In this document: one piece after another, positions 34,125 to 41,782 of the stretch
Layout: each line of letters starts with the position of its first letter
Position numbering within the stretch: the stretch's first letter is position 1
From: Patulibacter minatonensis DSM 18081
GTDB lineage: Bacteria > Actinomycetota > Thermoleophilia > Solirubrobacterales > Solirubrobacteraceae
Reading direction: 5' to 3'
DNA: 64,000 nt
Assembly (NCBI RefSeq): GCF_000519325.1
Contig: NZ_KI912613.1
Location: 3,801,859-3,865,858, forward strand
Position numbers and translations under genes: made by a program
The notes under the pieces: model-generated
What the model saw: only the letters and a program-made list of their open reading frames with translations
What the model was told of the DNA's origin: nothing
Database searches by the model: none

Positions 34125-34775
34125 ATGCGTCGCTTCCGTGTCGCCGTGGTCCACGGCGTCAACCTCGATCAGCTCGGCCGGCGGGACCCGAAGCACTACG
34201 GTCCGCTGACCTTCCGCGAGCTCGAGCGGCAGATCGACGAGTGGGCGGGAGATCTCGAGCTGATCCCGCGGTTCTTCCAGACGAACCACGAGGGCGCGCT
34301 CGTCGAGTACCTGCACCGTGCCGAGGGCCTGGTCGACGGCATCATCCTGAACGCCGGCGCCTGGACCCACTACTCGTGGGCGCTCCGTGACGCGCTCGAG
34401 CTCGCCGACGTCCCGGCCGTCGAGGTGCATCTCTCCGACGTCGAGGCGCGCGACGAATGGCGCCGCACGTCGGTCTTCGACGGCGTCGTGGTGAAGAAGA
34501 TCTCCGGCAAGGGCCCGGAGGGCTACCGCGAGGCCCTGACGTTCCTGCACGAGCACCTCGTCGAGGTCGCGCCGGAGCGCGTCCCGCCGTCCGGCACGCC
34601 GACGGAGGAGCACCTCTCGAGCTCCACGACCCCGCAGATCACCGACACCGACGACCACGCCGGACCGGGGCTGCACGACGACAACGAGGCCGACCCGGCC
34701 GCCGCACCGCCGATGCCCGCACAGGACCCGTCGCCGCCGACCTCCCAGGCCTCGCCGGACGGAGCGGCCTCGTGA
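34125..34775 (+). CDS. aroQ: Type II 3-dehydroquinate dehydratase, divergent, with C-terminal extension
   Basis: Third shikimate-pathway step. 216 residues from ATG 34125 against ~145-150 usual. Catalytic elements are recognisable: HGVNLDQLGRRDPKHYG (usual GPNLNLLG.REP..YG, Tyr25), QTNHEGALVEYLH, LNAGAWTHYSWALRDAL and VEVHLSD. The last ~65 residues are Ser/Thr/Pro/Asp-rich and probably disordered. Several normally invariant positions differ (Val for Pro in the NLN loop, Ala for Pro in NPGA). It overlaps the peptidase gene (GTGA at 34772). Confidence 0.87.
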   Translation: MRRFRVAVVHGVNLDQLGRRDPKHYGPLTFRELERQIDEWAGDLELIPRFFQTNHEGALVEYLHRAEGLVDGIILNAGAWTHYSWALRDALELADVPAVEVHLSDVEARDEWRRTSVFDGVVVKKISGKGPEGYREALTFLHEHLVEVAPERVPPSGTPTEEHLSSSTTPQITDTDDHAGPGLHDDNEADPAAAPPMPAQDPSPPTSQASPDGAAS

Positions 34776-35875
34776 GCGCCCCGGAGTCGCGTGGCGACCG
34801 CCTGGACGCCCTGGCGAAGAAGAAGGGCCTCGACGCCCTCGTCGTCACGAACCTGCACGACATCCGCTGGCTCACCGGGTTCACCGGCTCCAACGCCGTC
34901 GTCGTCGTCGGCCGGGACTCCGAGGGCGATCCGGTCCGCCGCTTCATCACCGACTTCCGGTACGTCGCCCAGGCCGAGGACCAGGTCCCGGAGCCGTGGC
35001 AGCGGATCGACGGCGGCCGCGACCTCGGCGGCGCCGGCCTCGCCGCCCATCTGCCCCACGGGGTGAAGAAGGTCGGCTTCGACGACGCGCAGCTGACCGT
35101 CGCGGCGCACCGGCGGCTGAAGAACGCGGTCGAGATCGGCCAGGAGCTCGTGCCTGCCCAGGGCCTCGTCTCCGGTCTCCGTGCCGTCAAGGACCCGTCG
35201 GAGCTGTCGGCGATCCGCGCGGCCTCCGAGCTCGCTGACGCCGCGTTCGTCGAGGTCGTGCTCGAGGGCGGCGTCGTCGGACGCACCGAGCGCGAGCTCG
35301 GCCTGCGCCTCGAGACCCGCCTGCGCGAGCTCGGCGCATCGGGCAACAGCTTCGATCCGATCGTCGCCTTCGGCGCCCACGGCGCCCTGCCGCACGCGTC
35401 GCCGAGGGACGAGGTCATCCCGAAGGACGTCCTGCTCACGGTCGACTGGGGCTGCATCCTCGACGGCTACTGCTCCGACTGCACCCGCACCGTCGCGACC
35501 GGCACCGTCGGCGACGAGGCCCGCGGCGTCTACGAGCTCGTGCTCGACGCCCAGAAGCAGTCGCTGGCCGCCGTGAAGGCCGGCGCGGACGCTCGCGCGA
35601 TCGACAAGGTCGCCCGCGAGATCATCGCCGCCGGCGGTCACGGCGACCACTTCGGCCACGGTCTCGGCCACGGCGTCGGTCTCGAGGTCCACGAGGCCCC
35701 GACCCTGAGCCCTCGCGGTCAGGGAGCCCTCGTCGCCGGCCAGATCGTCACCGTCGAGCCCGGCGTCTACGTGCCGGGCCACCACGGCGTCCGCATCGAG
35801 GACCTCGTCGCGGTCACCGACGACGGCTCCGACGTCTTCACCACGGTCAGCAAGGACCTCATCGAGGTCTCCTGA
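34772..35875 (+). CDS. Xaa-Pro aminopeptidase/dipeptidase (M24B)
   Basis: 367 residues from GTG 34772, coupled to aroQ. N-terminal creatinase-like domain (LVVTNLHDIRWLTGFTGSNA), C-terminal pita-bread metallopeptidase. The five metal ligands are present: Asp in VDWGCILDGYCSDC (two), His in GHGLGHGVGLEVHE, Glu in TVEPGVYVP and Glu in GVRIEDLV. The aroQ-pepQ-efp order is common in Gram-positive bacteria and supports the call. Confidence 0.93.
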   Translation: MSAPESRGDRLDALAKKKGLDALVVTNLHDIRWLTGFTGSNAVVVVGRDSEGDPVRRFITDFRYVAQAEDQVPEPWQRIDGGRDLGGAGLAAHLPHGVKKVGFDDAQLTVAAHRRLKNAVEIGQELVPAQGLVSGLRAVKDPSELSAIRAASELADAAFVEVVLEGGVVGRTERELGLRLETRLRELGASGNSFDPIVAFGAHGALPHASPRDEVIPKDVLLTVDWGCILDGYCSDCTRTVATGTVGDEARGVYELVLDAQKQSLAAVKAGADARAIDKVAREIIAAGGHGDHFGHGLGHGVGLEVHEAPTLSPRGQGALVAGQIVTVEPGVYVPGHHGVRIEDLVAVTDDGSDVFTTVSKDLIEVS

Positions 35876-35984
35876 GCGCGGGCCCGGGCCGCGCCGCGGC
35901 CGGGACCCGACGCGACGCTCGGTCGGGCCCGGGTGGTCCGCCGTGCGTCGGCCGACCGCGCGAGGACCCGCACCCGCCCGCGGC

Positions 35985-37259
35985 TCAGTCCACGACCGGG
36001 ACGACGCCGGAGATCGCCGTCCGCTCCGTGGCGATCGTCCGCGCAGGCCGCGTCCGGTACGCCGCGACGGCGACCAGGAGGGCGAGCACCGCGACGATCG
36101 CGCCGAACACGCGGAACGTCGGCAGGAGGCCCCAGGACGACACCATCAGGCCGGCCGCGAGCGCGGGGATCGAGAGCGACGCGTACGCCACGAGGTAGAA
36201 CGCGGACATCGTCCGGGCGCGCGTGGCGGCGGGGATCACCGCGGTCAGGGACCGCAGGGCGCCGAGGAACGCGAGGCCCCAGCCGACGCCGGTGAGGACG
36301 GAGGCCGCGAGGAACAGCGCGGCGGAGTCGAGCGAGAGCGACCCCACGACGCTCGCCAGGCCGACGGCGAGGACGACCGCGCCGCCGCTGGTCAGGCGCC
36401 ATGGCGCGACGCGCTGGAAGACGAGCTGGGCGACCGCGCCCGACCCGGTGAGCGCGAGGATCGCCACGCCGCCGGCGAGGTGGTTGTCGGTGTGGAGCTC
36501 GATCGCGGCGAGCTGCGGCCCGAGCGACATGAACAGCCCGCCGATCGACCACGAGGCCAGCACGCCGAGACCCGACAGCAGGAAGGCGCCGCGGATGGTC
36601 GCCGGCACGTGCGGGGCCTCGAAGCGGAGGTTCAGCCGGCGACGCTCCGCGACGGGCTCCGGCATCAGGATCGAGCCCACCAGGAGCACGGCGAAGATCA
36701 CGAGCAGCACGAGGTACGGGGTGCGCATCGGCAGCGGCGCGTACTGGACGAGGATCGCGGCGACGAACGCTCCCAGGCCCATGCCGGCGGTGCTGAAGAC
36801 GCCGTTGGCGAGCCCCGCGCTGTGGCTGTCGCGGCGGGGGTGGAGGTCCAGCAGCGCGGCGCCGGCGGATCCGAGCGCGACGCCGGTGGCGAGCCCCTGG
36901 AGCGCCCGGCCGGCGAACAGCCAGACGACCGAGTCCGCGACGACGAACATCCCCGTCGAGACGAGCAGCACCGCCAGCGACCCGATCAGCACCGGCCTGC
37001 GGCCGACGTCGTCGGAGATCCGGCCGGCGACCAGGAGGGCACCGAGGACGCCGATCGCGTACACGGCGAAGATCGCGGTCAGGACGAAGGGCGAGAAGCC
37101 CCACTCGGCGCGGTACGTCGCGTACAGGGGGGACGGCGTCGCGGACGCGAACAGCGCGAGGCCGATGATCGCGGCCATCAGCCAGTACGCGACGGTCGGC
37201 GGGAGGGTCGGGCGGTCGCGGCGCGGCGCGGGGGAGGCGGTGGTCGGTGGAGTGGGCAT
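35985..37259 (-). CDS. MFS transporter, probable drug/metabolite efflux
   Basis: 424 residues from ATG 37259 (GTG 37268 possible). Twelve predicted membrane segments. The MFS motif A region is GRISDDVGRRPVLIGSLAVL between segments 2 and 3, and motif C-like GLATGVALGSAGAALLD follows. Substrate unknown. It is divergent from an ArsR-type regulator with a palindromic operator between them, so expression is likely controlled by that regulator. Confidence 0.9.
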   Translation of the reverse strand: MPTPPTTASPAPRRDRPTLPPTVAYWLMAAIIGLALFASATPSPLYATYRAEWGFSPFVLTAIFAVYAIGVLGALLVAGRISDDVGRRPVLIGSLAVLLVSTGMFVVADSVVWLFAGRALQGLATGVALGSAGAALLDLHPRRDSHSAGLANGVFSTAGMGLGAFVAAILVQYAPLPMRTPYLVLLVIFAVLLVGSILMPEPVAERRRLNLRFEAPHVPATIRGAFLLSGLGVLASWSIGGLFMSLGPQLAAIELHTDNHLAGGVAILALTGSGAVAQLVFQRVAPWRLTSGGAVVLAVGLASVVGSLSLDSAALFLAASVLTGVGWGLAFLGALRSLTAVIPAATRARTMSAFYLVAYASLSIPALAAGLMVSSWGLLPTFRVFGAIVAVLALLVAVAAYRTRPARTIATERTAISGVVPVVD

Positions 37260-37276
37260 GGCGTTCACCTCGATCA

Positions 37277-37300
37277 GAAGTTCCAAATGTTTGGAACTTC
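37277..37300. promoter_or_regulatory. Palindromic operator of the ArsR/MFS pair
   Basis: Perfect inverted repeat GAAGTTCCAAA (37277-37287) TG TTTGGAACTTC (37290-37300), 18 bases upstream of the MFS start and 20 bases upstream of the regulator GTG. Symmetry and position fit a dimeric HTH repressor site. Its A/T content is high for this genome. Confidence 0.8.
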
Positions 37301-37320
37301 GGATGTTGTAGCATAGCCCC

Positions 37321-37761
37321 GTGTCCGCATCCGTGACTCCCCCGGCAGAAGGCACCGCGACGGCGGAGGGCACCCGGGCGGCGGGTGCGAGCCCGGCGTC
37401 CCCGGGCGTCGCCCCGGAGCCGCCCGCCGCGTCCCGCGACACGATCCGGCATCCGGAGACGTCGACGCTCGACCTGGCGCACGTGCTGCGCACCGTCGGC
37501 GATCCGCTCCGTCTCTCGATGGTCCGGGTCCTCGCGGCCGAGGGCGAGCTCCTCTGCGGCGCGCTCGGCGAGCACACGGGTCTGCCGAAGTCGACGACCT
37601 CGTACCACACGCGTCTGCTGCGGGAGGCCGGTCTGACCCGGACCCGGCAGGACGGCACGCTGCGGTACATCTCGCTGCGGTCCGACGATCTCGAGTCGCG
37701 GTTCCCGGGCCTCGTAGACGTGCTCGTGACGGGCGGCGAAGGCGCCGGGACGACGGGCTGA
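37321..37761 (+). CDS. ArsR-family winged-helix regulator
   Basis: 146 residues from GTG 37321, with TAGCAT (37309-37314) six bases upstream. The first ~45 residues are low-complexity. The wHTH spans residues ~50-130: LAHVLRTVGDPLRLSMVRVL, the recognition helix in TGLPKSTTSYHTRLLREAGL, and the wing in RTRQDGTLRYISL. No typical metal-binding CxC motif of ArsR/SmtB is present, so it probably senses an organic ligand. It likely represses itself and the divergent MFS gene. Confidence 0.9.
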   Translation: MSASVTPPAEGTATAEGTRAAGASPASPGVAPEPPAASRDTIRHPETSTLDLAHVLRTVGDPLRLSMVRVLAAEGELLCGALGEHTGLPKSTTSYHTRLLREAGLTRTRQDGTLRYISLRSDDLESRFPGLVDVLVTGGEGAGTTG

Positions 37762-37841
37762 GCGCCGCGGGTCGCCGTCCGCGGGACCGCCCGGCGCGGC
37801 GCCCCCGATCGGCGGGCACGCCCCGCCCGGCCACGCGTGTC

Positions 37842-37847
37842 TAGACT
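37842..37847 (+). promoter_or_regulatory. -10 box upstream of efp
   Basis: TAGACT ends 11 bases before ATG 37859, so the predicted leader is only a few bases long. Confidence 0.45.
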
Positions 37848-37858
37848 CGTCCGCGGCC

Positions 37859-38419
37859 ATGATCAGCACGAACCAACTGAAGAACGGCAATCACATCGAG
37901 GTCGACGGTGTCGTCTTCAAGGTGCTCGAGACGCAGCACGTGAAGCCCGGCAAGGGCGCGGCGTTCGTGCGCTCGAAGCTCCGCCGCACCAGCGACGGCA
38001 ACGTCATCGACAAGACGTTCCGGGCCGGCGAGAAGTTCCGCGCGGTCCACACGGAGGCCCGCAACATGCAGTACCTCTACGATGACGGCACCGACGCGCA
38101 CTTCATGGACACCGCGTCCTACGAGCAGCTCGCGATCCCGGTCTCGAACGTCAAGTCGGCCCTGCGCTTCGTCCGTGCCAACGACGAGGTCCAGATCCTC
38201 TTCATCGACGAGCAGCCCTCCGACGTCCAGCTCCCGCCGTCGGTCGAGCTCGAGGTCACCTTCACCGAGCCGGGCCTCCGCGGCGACACGGCCTCCGGCG
38301 GCGGCGACAAGCCGGCCACCCTGGAGACCGGCGCCGAGATCCGCGTCCCCCTCTTCGTCAACATCGGCGACCGCGTGAAGGTCCAGACGGAGACCGGCGA
38401 CTACATGTCTCGGGCCTGA
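37859..38419 (+). CDS. efp: Elongation factor P
   Basis: Translation factor that rescues ribosomes stalled at polyproline. 186 residues from ATG 37859, full length with KOW-like domain I and two OB domains. The tip loop HVKPGKGAAFVR has Lys32 at the position modified in many bacteria. No EpmA- or YmfI-type modifying enzyme is seen in this window. Conserved SNVKSALRF, then EVTFTEPGLRGDTA and GAEIRVPLFVNIGD confirm the family. Confidence 0.97.
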   Translation: MISTNQLKNGNHIEVDGVVFKVLETQHVKPGKGAAFVRSKLRRTSDGNVIDKTFRAGEKFRAVHTEARNMQYLYDDGTDAHFMDTASYEQLAIPVSNVKSALRFVRANDEVQILFIDEQPSDVQLPPSVELEVTFTEPGLRGDTASGGGDKPATLETGAEIRVPLFVNIGDRVKVQTETGDYMSRA

Positions 38420-38508
38420 CCGTGTCGCGGGCCTGACCGGCCCGGGCAGGTGCCGTCGCAGCCTTGACCTTCCGGCAGGCGCTCCGTGCCCCCGGACGAT
38501 GTGATGCG

Positions 38509-38532
38509 GAGGGCGCCCGAAGGGGCGCCCTC
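38509..38532 (+). terminator. Hairpin, probable efp terminator
   Basis: 10-bp perfect stem (38509-38518 with 38523-38532) around GAAG, 90 bases after the efp stop. No T-run. Confidence 0.5.
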
Positions 38533-38644
38533 GCTGCGATCCGGGGGCGGGAATGGGCGCCCCACGCGTACGACGGGGTGCCGGTCGGGGCCTGACCTGC
38601 GGTCCAGCGGCGTACGGTGGTCCCGGGCTGTCGGGCGGAGCGAG

Positions 38645-38848
38645 TTCTGCGTTGTCGTCGGCATGCGACGCCAACGCAGAACCGGTGGTGGGTGGCGGTG
38701 GCCTAACGATGGACGTCGTGCGCGACTTCTGCGTTGTCGTCGGCATGCGACGCGAACGCAGAACCGGTGGTGGGTGGCGTCGGCCTATCGACGTACGACG
38801 TGCGCCACTTTTGCGTTGTCGTCGGCATGCGACGCGAACGCGGAACCG
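38645..38848. repeat. Palindromic tandem repeat, period 82 bp, about 2.5 copies
   Basis: Units begin at 38645, 38727 and 38809. Each opens with a ~37-base imperfect palindrome (TTCTGCGTT ... GTCGTCGGCATGCGACG ... AACGCAGAA), followed in the first two by ACCGGTGGTGGGTGGCG and a more variable part. The third copy is cut after its palindrome, which has TTTTGCG and AACGCGGAA ends. A related palindrome is at 40145-40184. Confidence 0.9.
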
Positions 38849-39094
38849 GGCTCCACCCGCCGCCGCCCCCGCTATCCCTGTTGCCCCCGCTGCCCGCCGC
38901 TGCCCCCCGCGCACCTCCGGTACCTCGTGCAGCTCATGTCGGGGACGGCCGGTGCCTCCGGGAGCGCCGACCCGGTGAGCGTTTCGGCGGCCGGCCCGTG
39001 CGGGCGACGTTCGATTCGTGTCGGAGGTGCGCCGAGATCGGTTCGACATCGCAGCACCGCGGGCGAAGCGCGGGCACGGGTGCACGATCGGGTC

Positions 39095-40081
39095 GTGGAA
39101 CGGCCAGCGTCGATCGATCGGATCATCGCGGGACTCGCTGCATCCCAGGACGGCGTGTTCTCACGCTCCCAGCTCCGGGCGCGCGGAGTCTCGGACCAGG
39201 TGATCGACCGCCGGCTCCGATCCGGACTGCTGGCGTCCCGTCATCGCGGGGTGCTCGTGCTCAACGGGGCACCGCTCTCCCAGGACGGTCGCCATCGAGC
39301 GGCACTGCTCGCGGGTGGGGCGGCCGCGGCGCTCAGCTACTCCTCGTCCGCGGTGCACTGGGCGCTGCTTCCGCCGTCTCGTGGCCCCGTCCACATCACG
39401 GTGCCGACGAGTCGGCGCCGGCAGACCGGGTTGGCACATCACGTCGCCGGTCTGCCCGGTCGCTCGATCACCGTCCATCGCGGCCTGCGGTGCACGACGG
39501 TCGCCCGCACGATCGTCGACGTCGCGGCGAATCACGGCCCGGCCGCAGCGCGGAGAGCGTGGACGACCGCCGCGGCCCGGCGGCTGATCCGGAGGGCGGA
39601 CGTCGCGTTCGAGCTCGGACGCGCCGCCGGCCGCCCCGGCGCGCGGTTCGTGGCGGAGCTCGCTGCGGCACAGGACGAGTACGCCACGCCCGGGACGCGG
39701 AGCGCTCTGGAGCGACGCGCACTCCAGATGCTTCGCGACGCGGGGATCCGACCACCAGCGGTCAACGTGCTGGTCGTCGTCGACGGGCGCGTCTTCGAGG
39801 TGGACCTGACCTGGGGGCCGGACCGCGTGGCCGTCGAGATCGACACGCGGGGCACGCACGGGCACGGCGTGGCGTTCGACGACGATCGAGAACGGGACGC
39901 CGTCCTCGGCCTCGCCGGCTGGCGCACGGCACGATGGACCGAACGGGACATCGACGTCCATCCACGACGAACCATCGCCCGGATCCGCGCGATGCTCGCG
40001 CAGGCGCCGCTCGAGCGCGCTCCCAGCACGTTCGAGGCACGAGTGGTCGGGCCGGACGGCAGCCTCGACGGCGTCCCCTGA
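39095..40081 (+). CDS. AbiEi-like HTH / DUF559-type nuclease-fold protein
   Basis: 328 residues from GTG 39095; the frame is open further upstream but runs into the repeats. Residues ~1-60 form a winged helix (IIAGLAASQDGVFSRSQLRA, then GVSDQVIDRRLRSGLL) as in AbiEi-type antitoxins. The C-terminus resembles DUF559/Vsr-like PD-(D/E)XK folds: FEVDLTWGPDRVAVEIDTRG, then DDDRERDAVLGLAGWRTARW. Many actinobacteria carry large families of such genes with no assigned role. It is bracketed by the palindromic repeats at 38645-38848 and 40145-40184. No AbiEii-like toxin is adjacent. Confidence 0.78.
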   Translation: MERPASIDRIIAGLAASQDGVFSRSQLRARGVSDQVIDRRLRSGLLASRHRGVLVLNGAPLSQDGRHRAALLAGGAAAALSYSSSAVHWALLPPSRGPVHITVPTSRRRQTGLAHHVAGLPGRSITVHRGLRCTTVARTIVDVAANHGPAAARRAWTTAAARRLIRRADVAFELGRAAGRPGARFVAELAAAQDEYATPGTRSALERRALQMLRDAGIRPPAVNVLVVVDGRVFEVDLTWGPDRVAVEIDTRGTHGHGVAFDDDRERDAVLGLAGWRTARWTERDIDVHPRRTIARIRAMLAQAPLERAPSTFEARVVGPDGSLDGVP

Positions 40082-40144
40082 GCTGGGCTCGCCCACCGCG
40101 TCCGGGTCGCGGCCGCCGCTGCGGTCGCCGCCGGAGACGACCGG

Positions 40145-40184
40145 TTCTGCGCTGTCGTCGATATGCGAGGCGAATGCAGAACCG
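40145..40184. repeat. Isolated fourth copy of the palindromic repeat
   Basis: TTCTGCGCTGTCGTCGATAT ... GAATGCAGAACCG matches the palindrome of the units at 38645-38848 with several changes, mostly compensated across the stem. It lies 63 bases beyond the AbiEi-like gene. Confidence 0.8.
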
Positions 40185-40237
40185 ACGGCCGCTGCAGCGG
40201 GCGCCCCCGTTCACCGAACCGTTACGGACCGCGGTCC

Positions 40238-40263
40238 ACTTAAGTCGTTGACTCGTGTAGTAT
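40238..40263 (+). promoter_or_regulatory. Candidate operator/promoter of the YceI gene
   Basis: Contains the palindrome ACTTAAGT (40238-40245), overlapping AGTCGTTGACT (40243-40253), then a -10-like TAGTAT (40258-40263). The A/T-rich island in a GC-rich genome and the symmetry suggest a repressor site, possibly MarR/HxlR-type. Start codon at 40319. Confidence 0.4.
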
Positions 40264-40318
40264 CTGTCCCGACCGAACTACCGATACCGGATCCGAGATC
40301 CGGGAACTGGAGCATCCC

Positions 40319-40846
40319 ATGGCCCTCCCCGCCGGCACCTGGACCACCGACACCGTCCATTCGAGCGTCACGTACGCGATCAAGCACAACAAGCTGACGC
40401 TCTTCCGCTCGGGCTTCTCCGAGTACGAGGTCACGCTGGAGGTCGGCGAGGACGGCGCCGCGTCGCTCAACGGTGACGTGACGGTGGAGTCGTTCACGAT
40501 CAGCAACGAGCAGTTCGTGCAGCACCTGAAGAGCGAGGAGTTCTTCGACACCGCGAAGTTCCCGAAGATCACCTTCGCGTCGACCGAGGTCGGGCAGCAC
40601 GACGACCACCTCCACATCACGGGCGACCTCACGATCCACGGCGTGACCAAGTCGGTCTCCGGCACCGCCGCGTTCACCGGCCCGGTCGAGGGCGCGTTCG
40701 GCGGCACCCGCGTCGGCGTCCAGGTCACGTACACGGTCGACCGCCGCGACTTCGGCATCACGTGGCAGGTGCCGCTCGCCGGTGGTGGCGACTACCTCGG
40801 CAACGACGTCGAGCTGGCGCTGCAGCTGGAGCTCGTCAAGGCCTGA
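40319..40846 (+). CDS. YceI-family lipid-binding protein
   Basis: 175 residues from ATG 40319. YceI proteins form a lipocalin-like barrel that binds polyisoprenoid or amide lipids. Signatures: GTWTTDTVHSSVTYAIKH at the N-terminus, EEFFDTAKFPKITFAST and TGDLTIHGVTKSVSGTAAFT. No signal peptide, so this member is cytoplasmic. Its separate A/T-rich promoter suggests individual regulation. Confidence 0.93.
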   Translation: MALPAGTWTTDTVHSSVTYAIKHNKLTLFRSGFSEYEVTLEVGEDGAASLNGDVTVESFTISNEQFVQHLKSEEFFDTAKFPKITFASTEVGQHDDHLHITGDLTIHGVTKSVSGTAAFTGPVEGAFGGTRVGVQVTYTVDRRDFGITWQVPLAGGGDYLGNDVELALQLELVKA

Positions 40847-41074
40847 GCGGCCTCTGCGGCCCTGGTCGGTCCGTTCCTCGCCACCTGCACGGCGGCGGGG
40901 ACGCCGCGGCCGACCACCGCGGTGGAGGCCGCGACTCCGGGCACCCGTTCTTCGGACGGGTCGCCCGGGCGGGCCTCGGCCCTGACACCCGGCCGGGGCT
41001 CCCGCTCTCCCGCGGCCCCCGCCCTTCGCCACCGCCCGCCGGTCCCGCGGCCGGTGGCGTAGCCTTCCGCCCGC

Positions 41075-41479
41075 ATGTCACGTCGGAGCGACCAGCGGCG
41101 CGAAGCCGTCTTCACCGTCTATCAGCACGATCTGACGGGGCGCCCGCTCCACGACCTGTTCGACCAGGACGCGGCGATGTTCACCCGGTCGCTCGCCCAC
41201 GCGACGACCGACCTCCAGGACGAGTTCGACGTCCTCATCGGCAAGCACGCCAAGGGGTGGAGCGTCGAGCGCATCAACCCGCTGGAGCGCTCGATCATGC
41301 GGGTGGCGCTGCTCGAGATGCTGCACCCCGAGATGGTGCCCGCCGACAGCCCGATCCCCGCCGAGGGCGCGATCTCCGAGGCCGTCGACACGGCCAAGAA
41401 GTTCTGCGACGCCGAGGCCCCTGGCTTCGTCAACGGGATCCTGTCGGCGATCCTCAAGGACGCCCCGCCGCGCTCCTGA
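41075..41479 (+). CDS. nusB: Transcription antitermination factor NusB
   Basis: 134 residues from ATG 41075, with TAGCCT at 41060-41065. All-helical RNA-binding factor of the rRNA antitermination complex. Typical segments: RREAVFTVYQHDLTGRP, WSVERINPLERSIMRVALLE and a C-terminal AISEAVDTAKKFCDAEAPGF followed by VNGIL. A 22-bp tandem duplication overlaps the stop codon (CGCTCCTGAG at 41471 and 41493). It normally follows efp; here a repeat region, an AbiEi-like gene and a YceI gene intervene. Confidence 0.94.
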   Translation: MSRRSDQRREAVFTVYQHDLTGRPLHDLFDQDAAMFTRSLAHATTDLQDEFDVLIGKHAKGWSVERINPLERSIMRVALLEMLHPEMVPADSPIPAEGAISEAVDTAKKFCDAEAPGFVNGILSAILKDAPPRS

Positions 41480-41593
41480 GCGCCGACCGCCGCGCTCCTG
41501 AGCGCCGACCGCCGCGGGCCGCCGCAGGCCGCCTGCACAGGACCCGCGCACCCTCCGCACACGACCTTCCGGCCGATCCTTCACACTGTCGGG

Positions 41594-41782
41594 GTGAGCG
41601 ATCCGGCGGCCGACCAGGACCTGCAGATCCAGATCGCGCGTCTGGAGCACGCGCTCGGCCGGGTCGCCGACGACACCGCGGACCCCGACCAGCAGGTGAC
41701 CGCCGCCGAGCAGGTCGCCCAGTCGGCCACCGACGCGGGAGCGGCGTTCGACCGGCTCGTGCGCGAGGCCGGCCAGCGATGA
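41594..41782 (+). CDS. Small helical protein in the xseB position
   Basis: 62 residues from GTG 41594. Predicted helical hairpin (LQIQIARLEHALGRVADD and QQVTAAEQVAQSATDAGAAF). Size and place (between nusB and the prenyl synthase, overlapping the latter as ATGA) match the small subunit of exodeoxyribonuclease VII, but the usual FEEALxxLExIVxxLE pattern is weak and no xseA is adjacent. Treat as XseB-like with low certainty. Confidence 0.5.
   Translation: MSDPAADQDLQIQIARLEHALGRVADDTADPDQQVTAAEQVAQSATDAGAAFDRLVREAGQR

Larger units (their letters stand above)
38420..39094. other. 675-base gene-free region with hairpin and tandem repeats
   Basis: No convincing gene. It holds a duplicated GGGCCTGACCG just after efp, a terminator-like hairpin at 38509-38532, and an 82-base-period tandem repeat at 38645-38848. 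It ends at the AbiEi-like gene. Confidence 0.7.

Noticed and set aside
38645-38848. CRISPR array
   Set aside because: Only about 2.5 units, and the part between the palindromes is itself repeated rather than unique spacers. No cas genes nearby.
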